From Holacanthus passer (Eukaryota; Chordata; Actinopteri; Pomacanthidae): a DNA stretch of 64,000 nt. The notes beneath the pieces are model-generated. The model was not told where the DNA came from, did not search any database, and was given only the letters and a program-made list of their open reading frames with translations. Shown one piece after another: positions 12,350 through 24,990 of this stretch (position 1 is its first letter; every line of letters starts with the position of its first letter). Position numbers and translations under genes: made by a program. The stretch lies in contig JAFREQ010000012.1 in the NCBI GenBank assembly GCA_025331565.1, forward strand, positions 11,336,501 to 11,400,500, read 5' to 3'.

Positions 12350-13366
12350 TGTGTTTGCAGAGGGATAAGAGAGATACAGCTGTTTCGATCCTCCTGAACT
12401 CAGAATGTCCAAAAAGTCCCAAGATAACAGACAGAAACAAAAAAAAAAACAACCAGGAACATATATGATGGTCATTGGCATAGCAGTCCCCAGTTTTGCA
12501 TACAGGCTTTCCTCATCACCAGGTATCACTCCGGGGGTCAAAGTTCAAAAGTCTTTAAAAGGGGAGTGGTTGGGGGTAGGGCGGCCCTCCTGATTAGATT
12601 GGAAGCAAACTCGTTTATGCATATTCACCAGGCAGAATTATTACAAAGTCAGGTTTGCTGCTGAAGTGCTCCAGTGACACTTGATGGGAGAGTTCATGTT
12701 TGAGCCTGGTTCTGTCCCGGAGACAAAGAACCACTGCCATCCAGTTTGTGTTTTGCCTAATATGCTCCAGCAACAGTCTGAGGAGGGAAACCATTTGCCT
12801 GAATGAAGGAACATGTGCTGAAAAGCACTGAAAATCTCATTCAATGTCCCACTTATGCTCCTTTCATCACTTTTCAGTTCCACAATTTTTTTGTACATGA
12901 TTCCTTGTATTTATAAAGAGTTCTTTTTTTGTTGTTGTTTTTCATAACCACACAATAAGATTTGCTTTTTTTTTCTTTAAAAAAAAATTGCATTTGTTTT
13001 CTGTCCCATTCTGAAATTAGCATAGGGCTCCTCCCTGGTTCACATTAGGCTGTGGAGAAATTGCAGCAGGGCTTCTCCGTTGTGGAGAGATGTGCCTGAT
13101 AGTTGGTGGTCAAGGACTGCAGGTCACAGTTTGGTTTTCAGAAAGGAATATGTGGCAACAGCAGCAAGTGAGTGATTTTGCAGAGAAACTGATCATATTT
13201 TTTTCTATTTGGCTTTCTTTGCTATGGTGTGCGCAAATGTATTCTTGTGTGTGTATGTTTGTATTAAGTGTAGTGTTGCTGTGTGCATCTTAGCATACGA
13301 AGGGGTGTTGAATTGCTGCAGGAGTGCGCATATATTTGGTGGAGTATTTCATTGGTGTGTGTAACG
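10171..13366 (-). other. shc1 3' UTR and shc1-lenep gap
   Basis: No coding exon is visible on either strand. The left part holds short (CA)n tracts near 10920, and a (GT)n tract lies at 12319-12348. On the minus strand an AATAAA hexamer at 11401-11396 is one possible end for the shc1 message, giving a 3' UTR of about 2 kb. The exact end cannot be fixed from sequence. Confidence 0.4.
12319..12348. repeat. (GT)n microsatellite
   Basis: Fifteen uninterrupted GT units, probably within the shc1 3' UTR. Confidence 0.95.
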
Positions 13367-13891
13367 TCAGGCCCGGCGCTCTACTGGCTGTTGCAGACAC
13401 ACTTCGCTGCCAGCTGATACGATGGGGAGTCTGTTGTCCATGTGGTAGCTGATCAGGTGACTCACACTTTCGAACCGATGGTCTTTTGTGCGGACCTAAA
13501 AGACAAAAATGAAAGGATCAAAAAGGAAAGTTCAAATACATACACACCAATACTGCTTAAACAAAGGCCCTAGCCCATTCATGCTTATCCCTCCCCTTTG
13601 TATACTCTCTCGCCCTTCTCCCACCCTGACTCACCACTCCTTCTGGGTCGACTAGTAGCAAGTGTTTGGGCTGACCACCCTGCTGTCCCGTGAGGACGTA
13701 CTGTCCGGGCGTGGTCCCAGACTCTCGCACCAGGAAGTCTCCATCGCGGGTCAGCAGCCTCTCTGCTTCCCTGCGACTTAAGCTACCATGGAACCAGGCT
13801 TCACACTGCAACTGTTGCACAAGAGGGGGCGCTGCTGTCACCGAGCTTGGGCCACCGTGCCCAGAGACCCCCAGGGCATCATCAAATGGCT
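13367..13891 (-). CDS. shc1: shc1 last two exons: SH2 domain
   Basis: Exon 13891-13635 carries KPFDDAL, a linker, then WFHGSLSRREAE, FLVRES and GQYVLTG through DPEGV. Exon 13495-13367 completes the domain with KDHRFESVSHLISYHM and ends at TGA 13369-13367. The phosphotyrosine-binding arginine is present. Human SHC1 has the exon boundary at the same point (after GV of DPEGVV). Confidence 0.95.
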
Positions 13892-16800
13892 CTTGAGAAA
13901 CAAACACAGACACATTTGTATTTGTAAAACCTCAAATGCACAGCTATACAGGTCTTTTTATAGTCTGAATTTCTATTTAGAAAAACTGTTGTCTAAGTGA
14001 ATCACGTGGTTTCTGACAGTGTGTGCCATACACTGATAGTGGACTGTGTCTTTAATGTGAAAAGCTTTATGCAGTCAACCAATCATGTTACATAAAATGC
14101 CCCTGTAATGGACAAAGGCACTCTAATTCCCTTATCTTCCTTCAAGACTGCCTTCTGTGGGCAGCTCCACTCTTCAATTAGCCTGTCATATGGAATGTAC
14201 AGCACACACCAATTTGCTCATCTCTTTAGTAAATAATTAACCTCTATTCTTTCCACACGGTAAAACAATGGCACATTTGAGTTATCAGTAATTTTGCTCA
14301 TTTGGATCAAACCCACACATATACGTGAATTACAAGAAATCAGTTGGTTGACTGCATTTATTCATTGTTTGTTTTTAATCAGTCCATTTCAGCATTTTTC
14401 AAGCTAGTATAATATTTCCAACACAACATAGATAGACTGGATAAGGCACTTACTCATGTCAAAAGCATCTCTGTGAGCATTTCCATTTGCTGCAACTGGG
14501 GGGCGGGGCTTATCCACATTGACGTATGAAGGATCATCAAACAGTTCCCTTCCTCCTTCTTTGGCTCCCACTAGAAGAGAAAAAAATGACATCAGTACAC
14601 TTGGCACATCTTGCAATTTCCTCATCAGTCATGTGCCATGACAAGATAAAACAACAAAACAGAGAAGAGAGTGGAGAAAATGTGTGACTGAATTCTAACC
14701 TAACTGTGACTGGATGACAACCTTGGTTTTTCCATTTTCGCCTGATTTACAGTGGATGACAGAGAGAGATACAGACAGATAGGTAGAGACAGAGCTCACC
14801 TGGTAGAGGTGGCAGCGGCTGCTTGTGAATGTCATTCTGACCTGGCTGTCCATAAGGCTGCAAACACAGAGGCATATAAACAAATAATGAGTCATAGCCA
14901 CATGCGGGCATATTCTGGTGTACAAACACAAAATTCAGGATTACAATAGGTCAATGATGATTTGCTATTTTCATTTCTAGGCCAGAACCAGGCAATGCTG
15001 ATTCATAAGCTGTGTAGATTCCTTACAAACGTATGATGTCTTAACTGCACTATGAGCAGTGTTTGGATGTGTTGAAACATGTATATGAGTATGTCATCCT
15101 ACTTTTGTGTTTATGTGCTCCTTACTCACCAGTGTGGCACCCGGGCGGGTCCTCATGTCAATCAGTCCACCAGGGGGTGGCTGTTTTCCAGGGAAATTAT
15201 TATAGTAAGGGACGTCAGGAGGAGGAGGAGCCTCATCATCTTCCTCCCATGCAGAGCCGTCAAACGGAGCCATTCTGATGCAAAGGCAGATACAGAAACA
15301 CATTATGGGTGACAAAATGCAAACATAAGCTCATGTTTTGGGCTAATGTAAGTGACATTTTTCACATTTACCTGTCATGAGGTGTGACCAGTTTGGGGGG
15401 GTTCTTTAGGTATTGTTTAAATCGCAGTTCAAAGGCCTGGCCGATGGTGCTGATGACTTCCTGGGCTAAGCCCTCTGAACACTCCAGGATATGACATGCT
15501 GAAAGAGAGCAGACACAGATGACTAATAAGAAAGCTGCAGCAACATGTACTGTACGCATGAAGTATGCCCTAAGCCAGACAAATATACTGACATAGTATT
15601 TTTTTTCCCCTCCATTTGCCACCATTGCATGGAAAATCAGGCCACATGTTCACATATTTAGCACATCATCATGAATAAAGCAGATTCTGCCAAACAATTA
15701 AAAACAGTCCTGTTACTTGTTATGCCTGTTTAGTGGTAAATGCACTGTTTCTTCCTTCGCTCTGCACACTGGATCTGTAATGTCTCAGCTCCAGTGGGCG
15801 GTGTGTCAAATTGAAAGGGGAATAAAAAATAATGAATAGAGCCATTTCATTTACTTAATAGGATTCCTTTTAATAAAATGGCCTGTTCGTATTTATTTAC
15901 ACTATTTGCTGAAAGTGCAATCTCAAAACCTGTTTCATCATCCAATGAGACTGAATGTAATGTAGAGAGAACATTTAGCTCATGTACCAGAGGATCATGG
16001 TGTTCAAACCAGTAGCCTAAAAAAGTTCAGCAACACAGTGATAGGAGTTGACTTTTAAAGTGTCTATTTCATCAGATGCTGCCTGAGTGAAGGTGTCATT
16101 TTGCTGTTTCTGCTCACCTCTCTGGTTGACTGGGTCTTTGGCCACATATGCTACGTACTCAGCCGTATCCTGTGGGAGACACGGTGAGACAGTTAGGGGA
16201 GGAGGGGGGAAATTGATAAAAGGAAGAGGTGAAGGGCAGGTTTAGGATAGAAAGGTTGAAAAGAAAAAGAAGAAGAAATAGATAAAGCCAAAGCTGCACT
16301 CTTTAAGTCATGACAAAAGTTAAAAAGATACATTGAACTGAAAGAGAAATGACAGGAAGTAATGAGATTAAGCTCGGAAGAGTAGGACCGCAAACCAGCG
16401 AGGCAGCAATGGAGTGAGTGGTATTCATAAGAATAGACAACGACAGGAAGGAAGGATATGCAGGCTGAAGAAAGATGGAAAAAGGCCAGAGTGAGATTTG
16501 AGCTGAGAGAGAGAGGGAGAGAGAGTGCTGGGTGACTCACTGGGTCTCCTCCAGAAGCGAAGGAGATGGACTGCATGTGATGATTGGCGATTATCTGTGG
16601 AGAAAAAGAAAGAAAGGAAGAGAGAGAGAGAGAGAGAGGATAGAGAGAGACAGAAGGAGAGCACGTGGGTGACATGAAGTATGTGGGGAGTGAGATGAAA
16701 GCACGTGGATGGAGAGACAAATGTGGAATCATTACTGAGAAAAGTGCTTTTTCCTCCATTGAGCGCCATCAACTGCAGCAGAGATAAAAACTAAGTAGGG

Positions 16801-19207
16801 ACAATGGATGGAACACCTTTTTACAGTCTGCAACAACCGCCCATGATGGATCAATAACAACGCCAACACTTGCTAATGCTCAATCCGTGCACAATGTGTG
16901 GTCTATATCTGAGGCTTTATTTCTGAATGGATACATGCGCACGGCACGTTTCTCTGTGCTACGTGTTAATGTGTATGCACTGCTCTACTGTATCATCTCC
17001 CCGAAGAAATGAGCATCATTCAGCAGCTATTAACTCATTAGAGGTCTAGAAGGAGGATCACATCCTGCCCTGTGGCGATGCAGGGATGGTTAAGAGGGAT
17101 TTGTGCAGCGTCCAGGACAAATGAGGCAAACAAGGCGAAGAAGCTCTAAATTTATCTGGGAATCCCCTGAATGTCCCAAAAGGTCATAACACAAAGTGCA
17201 TTGAATACCTCATCGAAAAAAATTATATCTTGAGTGGTACATTGTGGTTTAGAGAGAGACACTTCCTGGAAGTAAAAATCCATTAAACTTATATTTTCAC
17301 ATCATAAAAATGACCGTGGGCAATATAATTAAGGTTAATGATGCAACCACTATGATAATAAACAATAACAATACAGTTTATAGATTGGCACAAGATTTGA
17401 AAGACAAATAATATTTACAATAAAAGAAAAACTGCAATTTTATAAGGACTGTCATTCTAAAGGTGATCTTTAAAAAGCAAGTCAAAGGTACATGAAATCC
17501 CTCAAGCAGAGGGATCCTCAGGTTTACTCTGCTTCAGTACCTTGCACAGGCTAAGTGCACTCTGGATATCAACCATACCTTCAGCTACAGCTGAAGTCTA
17601 ACAGTCATCATCAGATGCATCTCTGACTCAAAGTTTTTGAGAGAAATACACACAACAGCATCGTCAACAGCAAGCTGGTTTCAGTCTAACCTGTTTGCAG
17701 TCGGAGGCCAGCAGGTTGAGGCTGCTGGTCGAGATGGTGAGGCTGATTGTCATGCCAGCAAACTGCAGGTTACTCTTGCCCAGGATGGAGGTCAGGCAGC
17801 GAGAGGAAGGCTGCAAAGGAGAGGGATGTGATAAACAAACAGAAAACAACTGGCCATTTTTTTAACTTCAACAAGGCACGATAGCCCATTGAGTGCTCTC
17901 TGGATGTGCATGAGCATGTGGGTGTGTGTGTGGAAATGCCTGTGTGTGTGGGAGTGAAAGAGCAGCTGCGATTGTGAAAGTGATCCTGTCTCCAGGGCCA
18001 ACTGTGACCAATGGGGAGTAGACGGGACAGTTCGCATACTGTAGGCTGGGCCAAGAGCATCGCGCAGGCCACGCCAGCACTATTATGCCAGCCCGTTTAT
18101 CCCAATCCTCCGCCTGTTCTCATGGCTTTCGTCCATATCTGCTCCAGAATACTTGGCGTATGCTGTGAGAAAAACAGCATCAGGACAGGATGCACATGCT
18201 CAGCCACATTAACCTCAGTCCAGTCGAATCAGAGGGACTAGACTACTTCAGTCTATTCTGGTTTGCATCCTATAACTGCGTTTTGTCTGGTATGCTGCAC
18301 TGCCAGACATTCCTTGGTCAAAACCTGCTACGGCAACAGGCCTCTGGATTTAGCCACCTGTTTTATGGACTGTTTGGGTGGATGTTTTTAGTTTTACAGG
18401 AATACTGTGCACAGACACACATAGTCTTTACACAGCAGACTGGCGGCTGTCTCTGCTGATCTGTAGTGCTTCTTTGGCTTGACACTGGCTCCATGCAAGC
18501 TACTACTCCACCTCTCCAGCCTCCCTTGTGACAGGAGGGAGGGAAAACAGAGACCAGAGAGTGATTTGTAATTACCTGCGAGTATTCCTCTAACCACAGA
18601 AGTGTACAATCTGCCTAAATCAAGATCAAGATCTGTTTTGTGTGTGTGTGTGTGTGTGTGTAAGGGAGAGTGTGTGGCTAAATAGCCAACTGACCACATA
18701 GTGGACAAGCTAAATCTAGCTCTTATCCAGAAAACCCTTCGCACTGCTGCCCACTTAAGCCGTATAAATAAATAATGCCCTGTAAGGGTGTGTGCTTGTG
18801 TGCGTGGTGTGTACCTTTCTCCTACGCTGGGCTCCTTTGGCTCCAGGCACTGCCTCGCACACCACAGAGATAGCCTCCCTGAAACATTAACAACATGCAA
18901 AGTGTTGCAATAGTATGTCATTAACCCTCACACCTTCCCGGACTCAGAATTACGGGGATTAAATGAGATCTGGCAGCGGACTGTACTCGCCTTTGCCACG
19001 GAGGCAAACATGACTACAGAAACCAGAAGGAAACCACCAGGATTCCAGAGCATTCTAATTTAGGGGCTGGGAGAGTTGCAGGCGTGTATTCACAGACACA
19101 CACATGCACATACAAACAAGGAAAGAAACAAGTAAGCAAGAAAACAGAGTGGAAGTGGGACAGAAAAAAAAAGCAACCAAGCAGACAAAGACATATGAGA
19201 GGTGAGT

Positions 19208-19259
<52 letters not shown>

Positions 19260-20269
19260 CGGCCCAGGTTTCTCTAAGTCTAACCACACTGTTACAATCC
19301 TGCCCCTACATGTGCAAAAGAAAACTGAGATAACAAAGCCAGCATCCGACAAGCAGCGTGTAATCTCACCTGGTGACCTGAGTTCTGGTGTTGAAGTCCA
19401 GCGCTCGCATTGACTGCAGCACCTCCACACAACCCATGTACTGCCCAGGAAACAGGAAGGCAACACATTAGCATCAGACATTTCCTACATCACAGTCCCA
19501 TTGCACAGATGAAACACAGCAGAGGATGAAAGCAGTGGTATCCTTTCCTCATTTCTGTGCCAGATTCTACAAATGTGAAAAAAAGTGTGTATATATGCAA
19601 AGAAAGAGACTAGAGTGAGAGATGTGTAATTGTATATTTTTGTCAGGGGTTAGCAAGAGTGTGCCAGTCACTTACCCGTACAGTGTAGGAAACACCAGTG
19701 GTGCTGACAACACTGTCGGAGTGCAGCCAGCCGCGGGTGGGCTTGTTGACAAAGGAGCCATGCCGCGTCCACTCATCTCCTCCCAGCTGCCCTCCTTCCA
19801 CCCGTGTCCTCTTGGACGCCGCTCCCAGCCGGTTCATGTCCTGCAGAGGAGGTCGGGGAGGGGGAGAAGGAGCGGTTAGAGGGGGGAGTGGGTGATGAAG
19901 AGGAGGGGAGGAGCTAGCACTGCTCCTGTCGTCCCCAGAGGACTCAACAGGCGCGGGAGACTGCTGCGGCCTGCTCGAGGCCTTGAGTCCTGGGAGAAGA
20001 GTGGCGGAGACACCCAGACGAAGGGATCCCATCCTGGGGAAGAAGGAGCAGAGGGTGGTGGGGCTGTTCTCAGCCGGGCGGGGGGAAGAGGGGGGCAAGA
20101 TGGGAGTGAGAGACGAGGAGGAGAGAGAGGAAGGTAAACCAGGGGAGGGAGTGAGTGGGGTGGCAGGACTGGAAGGAGGGAAGGAAGATGGATTGGAGTT
20201 TGTTTCATCAGTTGAGCTCAGCGATTCACTCCGAAAGTGGGTGTACTTGGTTTTTGGGACAAGCTCCAT
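13367..20269 (-). CDS. shc1: SHC-transforming protein 1, p66-type adaptor (complete)
   Basis: Cytoplasmic adaptor that binds phosphotyrosines on activated receptors and, once phosphorylated, recruits GRB2 to switch on RAS signalling; the long p66 form is linked to oxidative-stress responses. Twelve coding exons: 20269-19676, 19440-19370, 18878-18815, 17810-17691, 16594-16541, 16169-16118, 15498-15372, 15274-15130, 14857-14800, 14570-14454, 13891-13635 and 13495-13367. All junctions are GT/AG, phases agree, and the product is 595 residues (human p66 has 583). Order: CH2 region; PTB domain from TRVEGGQLGG to about FELRFKQYL; CH1 region with the tyrosine sites YYNNF (Tyr384/385) and YVNV (Tyr444); SH2 domain from Trp500 with FLVRES (Arg523) to the C-terminus QQPVERRA. 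These are the known SHC1 signature motifs. It is the best supported gene in the window. Confidence 0.96.
18639..18661. repeat. (GT)n microsatellite
   Basis: About eleven GT units in a shc1 intron. Confidence 0.95.
19209..19256. repeat. (GT)n microsatellite
   Basis: Twenty-four GT units in the short intron between shc1 exons 2 and 3, about 110 bp from the exon 2 donor. Confidence 0.97.
19676..20269 (-). CDS. shc1: shc1 exon 1: CH2 region and start of PTB domain
   Basis: 198 codons in one exon. It starts MELVPKTKY and has ESLSS, LTPILPP and SPTTLCSFFPRM, all matching the human p66 CH2 region. A Ser/Thr-Pro-rich stretch (TPLTPSPG, about residues 39-44) lies where human Ser36 sits. The p46 start is conserved as Met145 (QDMNRL). 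No methionine lies between residues 80 and 145, so the p52 start seen in human is missing. The 5' side is ambiguous: the sequence just before the ATG could be leader or a weak acceptor (cactgcag). Confidence 0.93.
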
Positions 20270-23200
20270 AATGAATCTGCAGTGTCAGTTTTTATATCCG
20301 TGCAAGTCCACACGAGCTCTAGTGATTCAATCAAAGTCTCTTTGTCTCAGCATTCAAAGTTTATCTGGAAAAGGACACACAGCCATCTGTTTGTCTCTCT
20401 CAGCATAAGAGCTGTATCCATCTGTATGGTTGTCTGTCCTCCACTCATTACCAGGCAGCCGAAACCAAACTGCTTCAAAAACGGCTTCACCCACAATGAA
20501 AGCAGAATGAGAAAAGGCGCAGAGGAAAAGTGGGGTGTCCCAGTTAATGGTTGCATGCAGATGAAAAAAGTTTGTTTTTAGTGCACCAGTGCAGATCATG
20601 TTGTCATCAGTTCACTTTTAGATCTGCATCAATGTTCATTGTGTTCCCAGGGACTGATGATGGCATGGTCTTAGCTCTCCACAAAGTGTTCATCGTGGTG
20701 TTTTTGCCATAATGTAAAACAATATCTGTGCGTATCTTGTCGCAGCTTAATAGCCTCTCAGTGAGGGCCAGTTATCCAGCTGTCGCCAGCACCATGGAGA
20801 ATCAGCACAAGTGATTGTCTCTCAAAGCCCCTCGCATGTGTGTCTCACTGCACTGAGGGGCGTGCACATGTATGTGATGTGTTTACATGCGTGTGAGGAA
20901 GTATAAACCTTCCCTGCCCACGATGCTTCTTAGATTATCTCTATATGTGTGTGTTGGCGTGCGCACATGCAGTTCCCCTCGGCGTCTCTATCCTGCTTGA
21001 TACGGGCCCATAAAAATCCTATTAGCAGCCAACAAGGGGATCGCAAGGGGGCTGCGCGCACTAACACAGCAGCAACACACACACTTAGAATACACAGCTC
21101 CGATTGGTCGAGACTACAGCGAGCACCTGCAGAGCTCAATGAAGCCCAGAACTGCTAAAGAAGAGAGAGGAGGCTTACTGATGTATGGCTAGTATCCAAC
21201 GCAGCACGCTTTCTTTAACGCCTACTTTTCAAGTGCATTGTTTTTTCAAATCTTTCATCGGATTCCTCCTTCACTCCCTCTCCCTCTTCCTCCAAATGGT
21301 TTCATGTCCTCTCTGAATGGCCCTCGCTCTCTCCCTCCCTGCGTCTCCTTCTTCCTCTTCTTCTCTTCTCTTCCAGATTACTTCTGGCACGGCCTCGTTC
21401 CCTTTCTCTGCTCTCTTTCCTCCCCTCTCTCTGTCTCCTCTCTTCTCCTGGAAGCCCTCACGCTTCCTCCACACAATGTACTCTGCCAACCTCTGTCTCT
21501 CCAACGCCTCCGCCCTCTCCCGTGCCACCACTTCCTCTCTCCTCTTCCAGATGATCTCTCTCTCCCCCTCACCCCCTCCCTCGTCTGCTCGCCCGTTCTC
21601 CAGGCTGTCCTGTTTAACAGTCCCTCTGTCTAATGTGTTAATGGTGAGCCCTGTCTTTCCGCCCCTCTGACTTTAAGATCGGGGATGGCTAGAGGCTAGG
21701 CATTGTAACCTATTTAGACACCAGTAGAAAACAGAAAGAAAAAAAGTTAGTACTGTTAAGACTGGGCCGACAGAGATGGGCCCGTTCCTGACTGAAGTTC
21801 CTGATATGGCTAAAACAAGTGAGGCTGCCTTGGTTCAAGTGTGTTCCCTAAAACTGGCCACCTCGGTTAGGATGGGCTTTTGTTCTGGAGCACCATTAGA
21901 TAGTGGTAGGGTGATTCTGAGATGTTGTCTGGGTCTGGTACAGTGATACACACTGCTGTAGCACGGTGGTGATGTAACACCAAAGAATGTAGGTCATTGG
22001 CTGATGACGACTACCGGTGGTGATGGTAATGAGACCTGATTGGTCCGGTTTGAACTTCCAACACAGGGTTCCCTGAATGGTGCTGGAGGCTCATCAGAGT
22101 TGAACGTGAACTCGCTCACCTAGCTGCAAACGCTCCATCATAACCGCACTCTGTTGCTATGCTGATCTCTCTACGCACCTCTCTTCTTACCCTGTGACTT
22201 TATTACTGCCTAGTTCAAATAACAAGCCCAGATTATAGTTGGTTACCTGAGAGAAGAACGTTGACACAGCCCCATATGATATGAACAAGCCAAGTGTTCT
22301 GGAACCGCTTCTTTCCTTATCTAAGGCAGGGCTTATCAAGCAGCAGGTGAGCTCTCAGTTCTACTACAACCTACTGTGCAGATGCCACGTAACACCTCAT
22401 ATTCTGCATAGACCAACCTAGAAGGCAAACAACAGTCTGTTTACATTAACAGTCTCTCACAGAGTCCCAAAGTCCCACAAACACAACAGTCTGCAGCAGT
22501 TTGACCTCAGTGGGAGGCGAGGCTACACCTACAGTCCTGCAGCGAGCGTCCTGGCCTACACCTCAGTGCTATTGAGGCACTAGTCATATTTACAATCTGT
22601 TGACCTTTACTCCCGCGAAGGAGAGCAAGGTTTACACACACCTTTGCCTAGACCACTTACACAATGTTGTAAATTTGGCACCAGCGTTTCAGTGATGCCA
22701 AATGAAAAGGTTGATTTTTTCACACGGTAACATTTCAGAACTTAACTGAGTCTGAAGTAAAGCGGGCCAGCTTGTAGTGGGCGCTGGATGTATGGTAAAG
22801 GAACAGTCGCCTACACCAGTCTAGCACCACAGAGGGATTGTCTAGCAATTCCAGCTAGTCATCCATCTGGTCTTGGCCAAAAAGCACCATGGAGGATCCA
22901 GTCACACTCACGCACTGCCCGACAGGCTGGGATAATCTCCAGAAAGCTGTAAAGTATGGCTGGAAAAGTCACCCGGTATTTGGACAAAGAGTCTGTCACA
23001 CCCCTATTAAAACCAGATATTAGTCTTGAGAGGGAAATAGCACTTAAAAAAGGCAAAAGATCCAACATAAATGGACTTGTTAACACTAGAGAGGAAAATC
23101 CAGGTGTGTTCTGATACAGGGTGTTGAAATGCTCTGTGAGCAGAGTTAACCCTCACGCTGCCCGAGAATGTTTCACACAGAACACAGTGTAGGTCAGGTG

Positions 23201-24943
23201 ACTGCAGAGGAGATGACCCTCTACATGAGGAGAAATCCTGAGTCACCTACACACAAGCAGTAACAGGAACAGACCGTCCCAAACACAGAACGCCTAATGA
23301 TCTGTGATTAGTGACCCCGAGGCCACGCAGCTGCACAGAGTGATATGTACAAGTGAAACCAGCAGGATAATCTCATTTATCCAGTCAGTCCTGATGTTGG
23401 CACATCAGCTTGACCGATGAAGATGGTAGTTGCTGTTGAGAAAGGTGAGATCAGGACAAGCGGGGCTGAGCTGGCGCGCACGAGACGAAAACACAGAATG
23501 GGGAGGGGGGAGACAGGTGACCTGAAACAACCCTGATTCTCGGAGACTGTCGAGCTCCGCGTAGACAAAGACAGTCTAGTAAAGGAAAGAAAAAATCCTG
23601 TGTAAGAAAGAAAGTCTACAAACTGCACACAGCCACAGACTAATCAAGTCTGCTGCCTCTTATCTACTAAACATATACAGATATTACCTAATGGAACAGC
23701 ACCAGTTTTAAAAGGTAAGAAAAGAAAAAAGGAACTTTACATCTTGCTCTGTCTGCAGCTGCTGCCCGTTGCTATGGCAACAGACATGAAAAGAGATGCC
23801 TGCGGAGGATATATACTGAAAAGTCCCGACAGCCGCGCAAATATTCAGACTGAGAGATAACTGCTTTGTCTAATCACATGGCAGCAATTAGTGGCCGCAT
23901 CAGAGGCTCCACATTAGAGCTCCTTTTCATCCAACAGGAGGAAAAACTACAGACTCCTAGAAAGATCAATAGGTTTCAGGAAATGATCAAAGTTTGACCG
24001 GCGTCGCGCCAGCCATAAAACCCAATCAATGTTGACATCTCATGTTGGCTGCATGCACCGACTCCAACTGGGGCATGTAAAACTGTATGTCTGATATTAT
24101 CTCAAAAGAACAACAATCACTTTCCTAATAATGGTGTAAACAACAACAACACTAACATTTACATAGAAAAAAAAAACACCGGTGTTTAGAAAACTTGCAT
24201 AAAAACAACCTGAATATTCTGTGCAGCAGCTAACAAAGATAATGATTGAATAACATCCTGCAGAGTAGATCTTATACTCGGAGAGAATAGAAAATCAGAA
24301 GTCACAAAGAGAGTCTATATTTACAAAAAACAAAGAAAAAAGTCATTCAAATTGTTCTGTATAAAGTGAGTCAATCTATATAGAGTTCTTTCTTTTTGTT
24401 AATGAATGGCAAAGCATGAATAGTAGTTCCTTTTTTTTTGGTTTAAAAAGCATACAGTTGATAATCCAGGGCGATTCATCTAAAGCTGGGCTCACATGAG
24501 AACCACATTAATGTTTAAACTGCCACAGACTGTCCGGTCATCCGTCCTCTCCTTCCTTTTTCTGGCTCTCTCGTCCGTCCACTCCCTGAAAAAAACGTGC
24601 TTCTCCTCTGATCCGCTCTTCCGCTCGATTAATTCACAAAGTCACTGCCGGCAGCTCCTCTCCATCTACGCTCTCCTCTGTTTGGCTGCCTCCTCCTCTC
24701 TTCCCTCCTCTGTCTCTCTTTCTCTCTCTCTTTCAGCAGATGGTGAAAAGGCAGTGCTGCCAGCATGGACAATGGCACTCCTTCATTGTGCTCCTCTTCT
24801 CCCCTCACGTCTGTCTCTCATTCCCACTTTCCTTCCACCTCTGTCTGTTACAGGGACGATCACGCTGTCTGTCCTCCCCTCCTCCCAGTCTGGGTGGGTG
24901 ATGCTGCCTCCCATTTTCTCTCTTACTGTCTCTCTCTCTCTCC

Positions 24944-24990
24944 CTCACACACACACACATACATACACACACACACACACATACACACTC
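24944..24990. repeat. (CA)n microsatellite with TA interruptions
   Basis: CA repeats broken by acatacata and acat, immediately after a (CT)n stretch. Confidence 0.9.

Larger units (their letters stand above)
13892..19675 (-). other. shc1 introns
   Basis: Introns longer than 300 bases are 13892-14453, 15499-16117, 16595-17690, 17811-18814, 18879-19369 and, shorter, 19441-19675. They hold (GA)n-rich sequence around 16500-16640 and (GT)n tracts (18639-18661 and 19209-19256). I see no extra coding exon. Long open frames here, for example 16193-16759 on the minus strand, are low-complexity read-through around true exons. Confidence 0.6.

Noticed and set aside
15130..15315. Overlapping plus-strand frames across shc1 exon 8
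   Set aside because: Antisense to a firmly supported exon.
19084..19413. Frames with Cys/Val or His/Thr runs around (GT)n tracts, also at 31305-31647, 61909-62098 and elsewhere
   Set aside because: Translation of dinucleotide repeats, not protein-coding sequence.
20289..20299. TATAAAA-like sequence on the minus strand just upstream of the shc1 ATG
   Set aside because: Only about 25 bp from the start codon, so transcription from it would begin at or past the ATG.
21238..21670. Open frames on both strands
   Set aside because: One pyrimidine-rich tract yields Ser/Pro/Leu frames on plus and Arg/Glu frames on minus; no evidence of a gene.
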